Assembly (NCBI GenBank): GCA_039881145.1
Contig: JAYKKI010000052.1
Span: 8,065,501 to 8,129,500, forward strand
DNA: 64,000 nucleotides
Source of the DNA: Druceiella hillmani
Lineage: Eukaryota; Arthropoda; Insecta; Lepidoptera; Hepialidae
Reading direction: 5' to 3'
Shown here: positions 11,771 to 24,840 of the stretch, one piece after another
How the letters are laid out: each line of letters opens with the position of its first letter
Numbering within the stretch: position 1 is the first letter of the stretch
The notes under the pieces: model-generated
What the model was told of the DNA's origin: nothing
The model's database searches: none
Seen by the model: only the letters and a program-made list of their open reading frames with translations
Made by a program: the position numbers and the translations under genes

Positions 11771-12688
11771 CGTTGTATGATATAAAACATTTAATATTTA
11801 TCAAATGTTTTTTTCATAAACTTCTAAAAATTTATGAAAGGTTTAAAATTTCAACAAACAATCTTTATTGACGCATCTTTTAAAAAAACCTTTATTGAAA
11901 TTACATTAGTGTTTATAAAAAAGTTGGGTGTTTTTAACATACTCTAAATTTATTATACATATCGTTTACGTAAACCAATTTATGTGGTACGGTTTCATTC
12001 GATTACGGCAAAGTCGCAGTAGAATTAGAAGATAATAAAAATTGCGAATGCAGACGTAATACATTGTTTGAAAAAATTATAATTTAAATATGTTGATTCT
12101 CATGTTGAAAAATTAAACATTTAATGAGATGCATTGTAAATGTTTATTCTGGATTCAAATAATTTTTGTAATTATGATTTTATTATAAAAAAATTAGTTT
12201 CATGATAATAGAAAAATTAAAACCATAATATTTATGGATATCTCTTAGTGTGAGCTTTCTAATTTTGAGCTCTTTTTTACTACACGACATTAAAATTTAT
12301 TGTTTTTGAGGCAATATACAATTTGACATTTATTAAAATATTATTATCATTAACATTTTAAATAATATAACTTTTTTTTGTAAAATTCCCAATGTGATTA
12401 CTATGCACATTTTAAAAATATCATTATTCAATACTGAAAAGAGGAATGAAGAAACTAATAACAATTAAATCACCTGCATTAGAACCCACTAAGAGATCAA
12501 TTCATACAGAATAATCACATCTGTACTGTTAACATATTAAAAATGATCATGCTTTTATCATACAAACTAAATATTCAGAGACATACAGAATTAAATAAAG
12601 TTAACAGGACACCAAAATTGAGAGAAAAATGCGTTAAGAGACCAATTCTGTAACACAATAACTTAAATATTGACAAAATCAAACATAG
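11771..12688. other. Anonymous AT-rich stretch
   Basis: No repeat, open frame of note or RNA gene was seen here on either strand. Confidence 0.5.
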
Positions 12689-13045
12689 TCAGTTTTCCAA
12701 TTTTATTACAATGAGTGGAAGGGAGTTTTTAATGTCATGAAGCTCTTCCTTCGTAAGATTATCCTCATCCAGTGCTAGCGTGTAAGCGATACGAATCGCT
12801 TCATTCGGGTCACATCCAAGCCCTTGGGGACCGTCGCCTGACGAGGGTGGATCGCGTCTTCCTCCAACATTGTCTCGTAATTTATCGCCGCCTATATCAA
12901 ATTGAAGACGCCACAGACCTCGGAGCGACATCTGTAAATCAATCTGCGCAGCACCAAATAGGAAATGATGTATGAGCGCATTATGTTTTGCATTTTAATA
13001 AATTATAAATGCTCCAACCACCTTAAGGTTCATATCTGATTATGG
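12689..13045 (-). repeat. Interspersed repeat family R, copy 1
   Basis: The minus strand aligns with the plus strand of 40,345-40,665. Shared words, in order: CAGATATGAACCTTAA, TTAAAATGC, GACGGTCCCCAAGG, GAAGCGATTC and CGCTTACACGC. It is GC-rich against its surroundings. An 80-codon frame (12,931-12,689) reads GDGPQGLG, DPNEAIRIAYTLALDE and TKEELHDIKN and looks protein-like, but copies 2 and 3 interrupt it. It may be a decayed exon or retrocopy that has been multiplied; no family is recognised. Confidence 0.7.
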
Positions 13046-13659
13046 GAACGGTGAAATTATATATTGCTGTAGTGTTAATTTAAATGTAGTTTTTAGCGTT
13101 GATATTGATTCAAATCCATAAAATAGAACTGATGCTAAATTATACTCCGTTCTAAGTAATCTTCTAATTTTATTACGATTTAGAAAGCTATTTTTTGATA
13201 TCAATGTACATTATAATATTTTCGGATTAATGGAAGGATGGAATTCACGATATGTCTATCAAGTTGTTTTTTGTAGATTATAAAACAATTTCATTTGTCA
13301 ATTATAAAGACAAGAACTCGATACATTAATGGAGTCAAGTTGATATTGAAGGTCAAAAAATATTTTTATTTTTGTTATAATAATTCGTCTGAGCTGCGTT
13401 AAGAATAGAGAAGATGCAAATCCAGGATATTATTTTGAATAAGATTCGTCTCAGTTAATTTTCCTTCCTGTAGCCAAATTTTTGGCATTCCAAATGTATT
13501 TAGTTTAGTATATTAATCTTCCTTTCAATTATACATAATATAAAGAAATGAGTGTTTTATTAATTGTACAACCTTTCTCTATACATCTTTCTTTCTTACT
13601 TTTTTTTATACTTTCTTTCTTATACGGGAAGGGAAATTTTCTTCAAGTTGTTGGGATTA
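13046..13659. other. Anonymous AT-rich stretch
   Basis: Nothing recognisable was seen between repeat R copy 1 and the GT tract. Confidence 0.5.
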
Positions 13660-13762
13660 AGTATGTGTGTGTGTTCGTGTGTGCGTGTGTTTGCGTTTGT
13701 GCGTGTGTACGTGTATGTGTGTGCTTGTGCATGTGTGTGTGACTGTGTGTGTGTGTCTGCAT
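13660..13762. repeat. Interrupted (GT)n microsatellite
   Basis: About 100 bases of alternating GT with C and TT interruptions. The open frames through it, rich in Cys and Val, are artefacts of the repeat. Confidence 0.95.
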
Positions 13763-16700
13763 AAATTTGCACATATGCATATGCGTAAGTGTACTTTCAA
13801 ATTGTCTGTGACCATTGATAATAAAATTAAACCATAACTTCTTACAAAACTATTTCGAAATGCATGTCAAGTTCCTTTTTTTATCTACTGTTAACAAAAT
13901 ACCTGAGATTAAAAAAGCTATAGCTGAATATAAGATTTATTTTACGGTGGTATGAGAATCACACAACACTGAATCATATCGTAAGTGAACTGTACTATGC
14001 TGTCCTTTAGGGAGATATGTAAAATTAATCCCGACTTCTCATTACGTCTTACTTCCGTAAGCTATTGTTTTTAAAGATATTTGTAGCTAATATGCATGTA
14101 TGCTTTGCATTGCTAAAATTCAGAATCTTTGGTTCCATGTAACAGCTATGTCTCTAGTAGGTCTCTTATTTTAAAATGATTTAACCGGCGACACAAACGG
14201 TTTTTGTATTTTTTAAAAGTAAATCCGCATGAGAAAACAGCTATTCCATTTATATTCACGTTTTAGAATCCGCCTATAAAAAACCATGCCGTAATGTCCT
14301 GAATGGATATCCACACCTGTATAATCTATCTTTACCTAAGATCAAATAAACAATTTTTTAACGGAATTATTGGAAGTTCAAAGTCTGTTGAAAATTCAGT
14401 TGAAAGTCCGACTTCACAAAGAGGCGCAACGGTGGATATTCTTGGCAACGAACTTTGAATCTAGTTTTGTTCGACCGTAATATGGATTACTTCAGTTCAT
14501 TTATTGGTGAAACTTTCGAGATTATAGAGTGCCTTCCTTGCGAGTTGTTCGCCAACCGTGTCTAATTTGTGTCCTCGGCAAAGCAAAACGAAGCATTACA
14601 GATTCGAAGATCTGTAGTTTGGAAGGTAATAAATGTTTCGGATAATATAATAAATATTGAATCGCGCAATGGCTTTTCTAAAACCCTACAATTGACTTAA
14701 AATCAAAACTTAAATGACATTATTTTTAAATTGGTAAACATTTTATCAACTAGGTTTCAATCTCATATCGAATTAGAATTATTTAAAAACATTGGATTCA
14801 CTTATTTACTTATTCCAAAAGGTTATTAAAATTATAAATAAATTAAATTTTGTTATATTTATAATCAAGTTGGCTCCTTATTATATATAGTGCTTTGAAT
14901 GGATTTTATTTAAACTTTTATTTATTTAGATACTTTTTTACATTAAATAAAGTTTTGTGTATATTTTTAAAGTCATTATTTTATTTCTATCGACTTCTTA
15001 TGAATTTCAAACTATTTCATCTATTTTATAATTTGTGTCTATCTATATTTTGAAGCCATCTTTTATTTAGGCAAGGTAAATAAAGATGATTTATTGGCAC
15101 ACTCTTCTGCCGTGACACTTCGTTCGTTTTCGTAAACCTAGTACACATTTTTATATTTTGGGAGCCTACTGTGTTACTATTCATTTTCTTATTCTTGTTT
15201 TGATGTACACACACCATCTAAATTGTTTACGATGTTTTCCCGCACTCATTCTTTTAACTAAACTATTATTATATATGAAATAAACCTTGCTGAACTCCTC
15301 CCCAAATACAAAAGATGTTGGATAATTCCGATAAAGTGGGATACATGGTATATAGTACTCGCCATCTTCTAAGGGATTTATTCAATAAATGTCTGAATTA
15401 AAAGATAATTTTGAAAGGAGAGACAAATCTTATTACCATAAAAACATAAAAAAACTAAAGAAATTACAAATATGGAGTAACTTTGGAAGTAAAAATACTG
15501 CTACTGCAATCAAATGAAAAGATTTTAGTCTCTTTGAAAATCCCTTGGATACTACTTGGCATTCAAACAGAAAATATTTTGATTTGACCACGTCATCGTA
15601 TGAGGCGCCAACCACCACTCGGTACTTATTGCTGTGAACAAATGAGATGTTGAGAGCGAGATCAAACAGGAAGCGATGCAACAGCCACCAATGTCTATCA
15701 TCCAGAAAATTACCGGATGGAGCAATCTATAAGTGTGTACAATAAATATAAAATACGGAAAATGATCACCAATGCAAACTCGCGACCGGAGAGGCACTAT
15801 AGCATGGCGAACATTGGTTAAAACATATGTTTATATTGACGTATTCATTTAAAGTTCTATCACATATGATTTCCACATGCGTTAAAACGACATTGCTATA
15901 TTCAACTTTACAATAGTATGCATTGCAAAAATGCCTTGGTCAAACTAAGGACGTTATAGACGTTTTTTTGCGGATGCTTATTTAACAATATTCCATCGCA
16001 TCGGCGGACTTAAATGCGGAAGTTTAAGACAAACGTCACCACTATAGGCTTCACCTCCAATGAACGCTCTTTATTTTAAGACACGAAGTTACTTCAAAAA
16101 AATAGTAAGAGGACCAAATGTGGTTGTTTAATTACAGGCCACAATTTTTTTAACAACAAAAGCGTAGTAAATATTAATTTGTTCCGGTTTTCGCTAAGAT
16201 TTTAAAAGATTTTATTATTTGTTTGTCTTACTTAAAATCTTGTGAATTTTAAACTGCTTGTTAGAAAACCACAGTTTTAATGGAAATTAGTTATATATAA
16301 TTTAAGACACGTTACAGTTAAATCCTATTTGATAAGGATTCAAAGAGTTTTACACAAATAACTCTAGAAAGTTTAGTTGAAAAATTGTGGTTTTTTAAAG
16401 AAGTTATATTTATTACACGTTCGATGAAATATATATGTCAAGGACTTTATTGTGGAAATTTTTGAGAAAGACATTGGGGCCATGCATTTTTTCCTAGGGT
16501 CCAATTAATTAGTGTTCGCCAAGCACATTTCCACGAATATTTTTTTTCCGAATTCGTTTATATTCATTGCCTTAGGTCTGCTAATTTTCACAAAATATAA
16601 ACCTTCCTTGTTAATCAATTTATCTGGCAACAAAAAGCGGAACATAATACGTTTAACGTCCGTTTAACCTGTACGGCGAGAAAGACGTGGCGGTGGATTT

Positions 16701-17707
16701 CATTTTATAATATTTCGGATTGGTCGCTTTGGTAAGAAAAGTTTTAAATATTTATTATAAATATATTTGCTATTGAATGCCACAAAAAAATTACTTTTTA
16801 TTCTTATGGAATAAAGTTTTAGTTTTTTTTTTATATTTATATTTTAAGATCAAATTATTGAAAGTTTCTTTAAATCACCTGATAATATTTAATAGTCGAA
16901 TTGTATTTGGAAGTAATGGCTTAAAATAAACTACATAAATTATAAATATCTGACTGCATAATGAACATAAAATAGATGTACACCCTAGCACATGCATATT
17001 GCGCTATTCCAAAACTGGTTTTAAGGAAAAAGGCTACGACTACAATATATTTGTCAGTGTCACAATCATTCCTACGAGCCCATCCCCATCATACCCATCA
17101 CATTACTTTGGTTTCTCAATTGTAAACGTTACATTATATAAAATTATAACTAGAGATGTAAGCATAAGCTGGAACTGAATGCAAATTTGGCGAACAAAAC
17201 TGTGTTGATTTTAGTAGGCACAAAAGTTATGACGAAATAAAATTATCATGTTTTTGTATGCACGCAACATTGCGTCGTTGCTAAGTACATTCTGAGTCAA
17301 GTCAGAGAACATTTTTTTAATTAAATGTAATTGTAATTACAGTTTGAGACGAACGACTGACTACATGGTCGCATGCAGGTCACTCCTACACCAGTTTTCT
17401 AAAGAACATGGAGCAAAAATTAAAAATCCACCTAACTAATCCATTTTAGTTACGATAATAGAAAATAAGTTTGATTTTGATATTTTATATTATTAAGCGA
17501 AACCATTCTTTAAATTTGTTTTGTTCTTGAATAAACAATTTACAAAGCAATATATTTATCATTTGTAAATAGTTTCATAAAAGTACTATCTAACATTACA
17601 TGCTAAAACTGCTATATGTAAATGTGTACGAATCGTCATAAATCCAATTCTACTTATTCTCAATTTTCTTTTCAGTGATAGATTCATAATCCTATTTTAT
17701 TTATATG

Positions 17708-17751
<44 letters not shown>

Positions 17752-20305
17752 ATATACAGCTGACGAACGTAATATTCATCAAAATCGTAATAAAATGAAT
17801 GGATTTCGTTTTGAGTATATTCATGGTAATGATCGTCATTTAAGTAATGTCAAATTTAATAAACTTCGCGATTAACCTAGTGAGAGAACAGCTACGATAT
17901 AAATTAACGGTAATGAAAATAACTTTAAGGTAATAAAATAGTATTTTCTTTGTTTATACTTAATGAGAAATTACATGCGTTTTCGAGACAAAATAAATTT
18001 CGACATTACTAAACTCTTACGTTTCTGCTTACAAATTGATCTTAAATATTAATTTTTTGATGTATTTAACTTTAATTTTCTTCAAAAAACTACAATAACG
18101 ACTCCGGTGAGAAAGAAATACTTGTTAAACCGTATTGGGCTGAATTTATTTTCACACAAAAAATGCTAATTTTTGTTCATATTACTATTGGGGGCATACG
18201 TAACCCATGAAATATTGAAAATATTTACAAAAATAATTCCATGCAAAAGAGAGATTCTTTTAAAATCAAAATAAAATAACAAATAATTTTTATTCTTAAC
18301 TTTTTTCAATAAAAAAATTATATTAATGTACGACTTACATGAAATATCGACTATTTTTATTTTGAAATACTAATATATTTAACAAATAGTTTTAATTTTC
18401 ATATTTAAAGCATAATTTTATATGGATATACCTAGTATTTTGGGCTATTAAGAAGAAAATATTGAAAATCATTAATAATCCGTCAGTTATGTCAAAATTG
18501 TTATTTCCATTCTTAAATGTTGTTATGGCTTTGAGACAAAAATAAATCGAATTTCTTATATTATACTCATTAAAACAATAAACAAATATCACACACAAAA
18601 CTCACAAAAAATAAGTATAAAAAGAATAATTTAATTTAATTTAATGGGAAAACGTTTTAGATGCACCGACCTTCAAGCGACATGGCCAAGATCGTAATAA
18701 ACAGCTAGTTGAATGGTTGCATCCGATGGACGGGTAATGGGAGATTGATAGAGAGAGGGAGAGTGTAGTTCTACCATTTTAATTTTATATAGAAAAGCTT
18801 AAGAAGCTTCGCTTTTTTGGGTATTCCATGACACTTCAATTTTAATTCACACGTTTACGGTTTGAACTATACGTTTCGACTTAAGTATTTTTACTATTCA
18901 TACTTTAATTTATTCACTTTCGCATGAAATTATAACTTTTTAGAGAAAAACTAATGTGTCATTTAAATATAAATTAATTATTATTACCAGCAGAATTTAT
19001 TTGTTATGAAAAAGTCTATTCTGATTTAATAATGTTTGATGGACTTTTTAATTTTAAAAATCGTTTGGCCTAATCAAATAATCAATTAATCGTAGATTAA
19101 TTACTATTGAAGCCAATAAAACAGGTAAAAAAACACAAAATAGTTTCGATGCAAAATTAAAATATTCTTATTTGGTAATTGGATTCGGGAAAATCTGCAT
19201 AATATGTCAGTCTACTTACTATTTCATACTAAAACGCCTTTTAGAATATGTGAGAAATGAAAGAGAAAATCTGCGAAAGAAGAGCGCATCATCCTACTTT
19301 TACACTATTTAAGTAACACTGTATACAAATTAGGATACTGATCCTGAAGCTCCAAATGGTTACATTAGGCATAATATGGCTGATAAATGGAAGCCAATTT
19401 GTATCTTATAATTTATTGGGAAAACTTCAACAAAATCATTAGAATAACCAAGGTATTATGGTCTACAAATTAAAAAAAATCCTCAATTTAGATAAATATT
19501 ATTTGAAATGTTTTTTGCTGTCATAATATTTGATTTTCGAGCAATCGGTTGCAGGTAAAGAAGGCCTACTAACGGCATTTGGATTATAAGTAAATATTTA
19601 TGTAGGTGTATTTGGATAACTGTCATTGATATTGGAATCATTGTGTAATGGAAGGGCGAAGCTATTATATTTATCTGTATGGGTGGTAAATAGAATTTGT
19701 TAAAAATTTGTGTAAGAGAGCCACTAAATTGGTAAATTGTTTTAAAAAATCATCATAAAACAAGTCAAAAAAATTAATCTTATAAAGTGATTTGCAAATA
19801 TATTAGAATTGATTTCTAACTTCACTATGTTTAAAAAAATTGTAAAACATATATTGGAACACACATAGTATGGAATTCCACAGTTCTCTATGTCTTTTGA
19901 ATTCGCTAATCCAAATTAACCTAAATAATGTAAAGTTCAGACGGTAAAAATTAAATACATTTTCGAATGTTCTAATCAATAATTGAAAAATAAAACATCG
20001 GATTCCATCTATATTTTAAAATATAACAGAGGTTCAAGCTCAATTTTAAAAAAGGTAATAAACATTGAAAAAATTGAAAGTGCAACCAAAATTTAGTTCT
20101 GGAACACTTTTCCAATTAAATACTACACAATAAGCGTATATAATTTCTTTCAACAATGCGATGGCAATATATTAACTGAAAACTTGAACTGAAACATCTA
20201 CTTATAAAATTTATGAGTTTTTATTATATAGTGAGAGTATATTGTGAGAGTGAGAGTATAAAAGTGAAAGTATAAAAGAAGTCTGGAGGGATAGATTGAC
20301 AAATA
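13763..20305. other. Anonymous AT-rich stretch with a few GC-richer islands
   Basis: No gene was recognised. Slightly GC-richer pockets lie at 14,400-14,640 (a 27-codon frame from ATG at about 14,482), 15,560-15,830 and 18,660-18,790 (CAAGCGACATGGCCAAGATC, then a GAGA-rich run). None shows a motif, splice pattern or tRNA fold that I can support. A (TA)n tract lies at 17,706-17,750. Confidence 0.5.
17706..17750. repeat. (TA)n microsatellite
   Basis: About 20 TA units with a few C interruptions at the left end. Confidence 0.95.
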
Positions 20306-20319
20306 GACACTTTTATATT

Positions 20320-20980
20320 GAACATATTTGGTGTTAATTTTATAGAAATATATTAATTATTCACAATTAAATTAAACTACGTGATATAGTATTATTTCTA
20401 GTTTCTCTAAGTTCTTTACCACGAGTTATTAGCAAAGATTATTTTCTAATAGCAAGAAATAGATTAAATATAAATAAATAAATAAATGGAAATATAAAAA
20501 AATAAATAAATAAAACGGGAGATATGTATAATTAGTGGTATAACCTTATTCTAACCATCAGATACCCTTGCTATTGTATAAATATGTTGAGAATGATACT
20601 AATTCCATTTAATTACATACACCGGAATATTTGTATTATATAACCGCATAGAATAACATCAATTTAATTCATTACCTTTACTAAAATACTAGTATATTGC
20701 TTAACTTTCGAAAGTAAAATAAAACCTATACCGCTCCCCTACACTAAACTCACTAACATAAGAAGTGGGACAACCCACTCAAACCGGGTTTTCGTAATAT
20801 AGAAATTCTGTTGGATGTTCCTGAGAGTTAATCTTTGCTATTTTTATATAATAATTATAATCATTTAAATCTTTGTTTTGCCCACTTGAAGATGTTGTAA
20901 TACAACGAAACCTAAGTCGTTGTAAAGAACTTAAAGAAAGTTGAAATAGTACTACATCACGTAGTGTCATTGAATTGTGG
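20320..20980 (+). mobile_element. Long-hairpin element, copy h3, split by extra sequence
   Basis: Leader GAACATATTTGGTGTTAATT and the outer part of the left arm occupy 20,320-20,420. The right arm (CCACTTGAAGATG to ATTGAATTGTG) lies at 20,881-20,980. Between them are about 460 foreign bases, including an AAAT-rich run (20,468-20,514). Flanks are GACACTTTTATATT (20,306-20,319) and GATACTTTTATGTT (20,981-20,994), a 14-base direct repeat with two differences. This shows the two arms moved as one unit before the interior was replaced. Confidence 0.8.
20468..20514. repeat. AAAT-rich simple repeat
   Basis: Two runs of AAAT units separated by a short AT-rich link, inside hairpin copy h3. Confidence 0.85.
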
Positions 20981-20994
20981 GATACTTTTATGTT

Positions 20995-21689
20995 ATATTA
21001 ATGAAAATTATTATAAATTGAGTTCAATTAAACAAAATTACTTTCTTGTTTTCATTTGTTATTAAAGTAGGTCTCATTCGATAGGAGAACTCTTTGACCT
21101 GCAATTTGCAAGGGAGTTCGTGTACCTCATATCTCTGTTCATTGACCTGGGTGAATGCGTGAAAAAAATTTATTACAGGAAAGAACTTTTAACACTTTGA
21201 ACTTGTCCAAACTTTAGTCCTCTCAATTTTTTCAAACGGCTCGGATTTTTGGGGAAACTGCATGAATGGAAAAAAGAAAATATATGCATTTCAGATATGG
21301 TGTTGTAGAAAAACATTTCGCTTAACATGACTAGCAAAATGGCTTAATAGATCAACTTGACATTAATATTATGATGTTAACTGTCTACTATTGACAAGTA
21401 CTCAGCTACTTAGCTCCGAGAGCACATAAACAGCTATATATTTTTTGAAAACAAGTTGTAGTAAGTAAGATAATTCCCTCCGAACTGATATCCTTTCCAT
21501 TAATCGCAACTAGTAGACGATACCACTAGCACCCTTCAAGACGGACAGGACTTTGAATGACTAATTTAATAAAGAATACCACGAGAGGAAGAATTGTCGA
21601 AATAAATTTGGAATGAAACGGATTATTTCCAATCTTTTTCTTTAACGGTTACAAAACACCAATTAAGAAAATCAACAAAGTGAAAACTA
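20995..21689. other. Anonymous stretch upstream of repeat copy 3
   Basis: No gene or repeat was recognised. Copy 3 becomes alignable from about 21,690. Confidence 0.5.
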
Positions 21690-21849
21690 AAAAATGTTTT
21701 TTTCGGATTCCATATTTCTTATAATTTTTACTTTTGTGTTATGTTTCTTACATTATTATCTTTTTCCCTAGACATCAAATAAAACTATTTTCCCTTTTTG
21801 AATTTCTCCTGAATTTGCTGTTTATTTCTAAGCTGTTAACTAAATAGTT

Positions 21850-22220
21850 GAATTATTTTGCTATCATTCACTATGAGAAAACGCGCTTCGCGTTTCGTTG
21901 TAAAATATCACATATTATCCCAATGCGATAGTAAATTTTCTATAAAATCAATAATATATGAATGAGGATCATATTCACCTACATAGCTGTCACAGCTATA
22001 AGTAGCTGTAATTTTAGGTGCATTAAACATATTTGAGATACTGTGTAGCCCATGTACTCATCATTTGCTTTTTTACTGAAAATAAATGGCGTAAAACTCT
22101 CAGTAATAGGCTAAACATCGTTAACCTCAATCTTAATTCCTCTCCATTTGATAATGTATTTATGATTATGTGAAGAAATGAAAACATTTTAGAATTACTT
22201 TTTGCACGTTCCAATTTCAC
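21850..22220 (-). pseudogene. Decayed coding-like frame in repeat copy 3
   Basis: Same minus-strand words as in copies 1 and 2 (KWRGIKIEVNDV, then a stop, then TESFTPFIFSKKAND), broken by a TAG and by a frame change. It confirms that the frame is not maintained. Confidence 0.3.
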
Positions 22221-22317
22221 ATGGAAAATAGAAGACTAATATACAAACCGCAAGTGCATTGTTATTGCAAACATCCAACAGTTTATCAAAAAACGCTATT
22301 TACGTCATATGTATAAT

Positions 22318-22440
22318 GTCGTCCCGAGCGCTCTGAGAACGGCCGTTGCCGCGGGTGATAGAAGCGGCGGAATAGCATAAGACTATCGCAGACTGCTCCG
22401 CCACAAAGTATAAACCGACCGAATATAATCGCATTAACGT
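22318..22440. other. GC-rich patch, repeat copy 3
   Basis: Third example of the patch at 780-890, here with a short extra segment (GAGCGCTCTGAGAACGGCCG). AAACCGACCGAATATAATCG is intact. Confidence 0.6.
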
Positions 22441-23715
22441 GTAAACTTTACGAAACCTTCAAATTCTTCCTTTGTTCCACAATACAATGTACTTAACGTA
22501 TACGTACAAAACATCGTATTCAGATATATAGCTTTGTTTTGCTAAAATATTTACAGTCTATGTAGTATTTGCCATATCGGTATTATTTCTAGCATTCAAG
22601 TTATATGGATGTAAGTTAATTTAATTTGTTTCAGCTGTTGTAATGTATAATAATAGTATGCAAATTCTGTAATGAAATAAATTATTTATCTCAGTTGACC
22701 ACTACAAATATTACAATTCTTGAAGATTTTATAAACTGTGAAAACAAGTGGAATATGTTAAAGAGATTAATTAATTAAAGGAATTACGTTATGATAATAA
22801 AATATGTTTTTATGTAATATAATGAAAATAAAAAACGACTAAAGAAAATTATATTTAAAGTAGACTTAAGTCAATCTCAGAGAGGACCCAAAACATAACA
22901 ACTAATACCAAAAATTATTTTAAAAACATGTTTTTTTATTAATGTAATTTTTAATGTAATTTTTTTAATAGAAAAAAGTCATATTATATGAACATAATAC
23001 GGACAATTTAGAATACATATAATAAATTAAAACACTTAAAATTGTTATATCCCGGCTCTTATCATTTAAACCTAGATTACGAATTTAATATAGAATAGCC
23101 ATGAATATCTTAACTTTTATATTCACACTTCCATTATGTGAAATTTTTACAAATTAATGCAATTTATTTCAATACCTAATTGAAACTACATATATAGGTG
23201 TGCTCCTGCGACTTTTTTTTGCAACACTTACAGTTAATTTAAAGCTAAATATTTTTCTGAATATGTAATCTACTCATCTGGATCCTTTGCACAGAATATC
23301 GACATTACTTTATATGCTATGCCTTTTCAGAACTATTTTAATTTTACACTTCGTTATCTCATGCGTGCTATTAATTTAAATTAGGCTTTAATTGAACCAC
23401 TGAGGTATAAATAAGGAAACGTAATCACTTTGATTGTTAAGTCCTTTCATCAAAAATTTGTACGTATTTGAATAGTTTTTTTGAGAATATGAACGTAAAA
23501 CAAATAACAAACGTTCTTAATATAAATAAATTTGTTCATTTAGATAATATTTAAAGCGTTAAATGTATTTTTTACATCAAATGCGTATATTTTACAATAC
23601 TCTGGAAGAAATTATTGATTGACTTTGAGCATTTAAAATACCACATTTTGTTATAAAAAGCTTATTTATGAAAAACTTATTTATACAAAAAATCTTCTTG
23701 TAAATAAAATACAAA

Positions 23716-23716
<1 letters not shown>

Positions 23717-23797
<81 letters not shown>
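23717..23797. repeat. Compound (TA)n(GT)n(TA)n microsatellite
   Basis: TA tract, about seven GT units, then a second TA tract, at the position of the pure TA tracts in copies 1 and 2. Confidence 0.95.
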
Positions 23798-23798
<1 letters not shown>

Positions 23799-24840
23799 AT
23801 TGGTATTAAAATTTACCTCTCACGTTAAATTGGGTAGTATAATGGTCACTGTAATTCAAATATTTTGCCGTCTCTAAAATTTAAGATGTCCAACTACAAA
23901 TAACACGGATATGTTATATTAATGTGATATCGACAAAAAATCAATTCAAACTTCCTAACAGACTACATACAAATTGCCCTTAGAACTAAATTTCTGATGC
24001 TGTTTGCTTATCTCTAAAATACATTTAGACCTGACCAGATATTCTAGAATAACCAGTTATATCAGTTAATAGAGTACGTCTATCTGCAAATAATAAAGGG
24101 ATTCTGAGCTCAACAAGAAAACTTGTTAGCTGCTATCTTATCAAATATCCGCAAGCAGTCATTAATTACCCGACCTAATTTTGCATATTTCTAGTAAAAT
24201 ATTTCTAGACAGAGGCCCGTCTAGAATAAGTTTGTGGGATTAAAGGAATTGCCCAGCATACTTTTACCAATATAATATGCCCAAAGGGCATAGTTTTCTA
24301 TCTGAAGACCAAAGTAATATATAATACACTACTCAATGGTTTTTAGGCTGCCAATTTTCTCTCAGACAAATATCTACTTTACTTTTTAAAAACTAATTAC
24401 GATAGCTTTACGTATCTTCTTCTATCTGTTTGACATACTCAAATCGAATCAATCGAAAATCAAAGTTTGTATTGTATTTGCACCGTATCCACCATATATT
24501 TTCATACGTATGTGTGTCAGTTTTCCATAGAAATAGATCTGTAAGATTGAGGCTAATATTCGTGTTACCGTTTTGGATAAATGTAAAATTTTAGGTACAG
24601 TATTTAGTCAGAATTATCATATCAAGATTGGTATATTTATAAATATGTATTTTATGTTCCTTAGTTTTATTTCCAATTTTTAACTCGTTTTATCCAAAAA
24701 ATTAAGAAGAAAGAGAGGAAATAATTAAATTCACATTGCGGATCAGCAACTCGAAACCAGATTCTAAGAGACAGAAACGCAAAAACTGACATACATACAA
24801 TTTTTCTTGGATTAGAATCTTTCTAGAATTATAGTGATAT

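Larger units (their letters stand above)
21690..24840 (+). repeat. Long repeat unit, copy 3 (older, partial)
   Basis: It aligns with about 200-3,870 of copy 1: TTTGTGTTATGTTTCTT at the start, the GC-rich patch at 22,320-22,440, the (TA)n tract at 23,717, GTGTGTCAGTTTTCCATA at 24,509 and AGAAACGCAAAAACTGA at 24,775. It is more diverged than copies 1 and 2 are from each other. It lacks both the hairpin (empty site near 23,080) and the Helitron (empty site near 24,100), and it ends before the TATA-type block. Confidence 0.8.

Noticed and set aside
13548..13764. Cys/Val-rich frames
   Set aside because: They are a translation of a GT microsatellite.
17241..17300. Another copy of the TATA-type block (CACGCAACATTGCGTCG)
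   Set aside because: There is a short resemblance to the GCATTGCG word only; neither TATAAATA nor GGCACGCGA follows.
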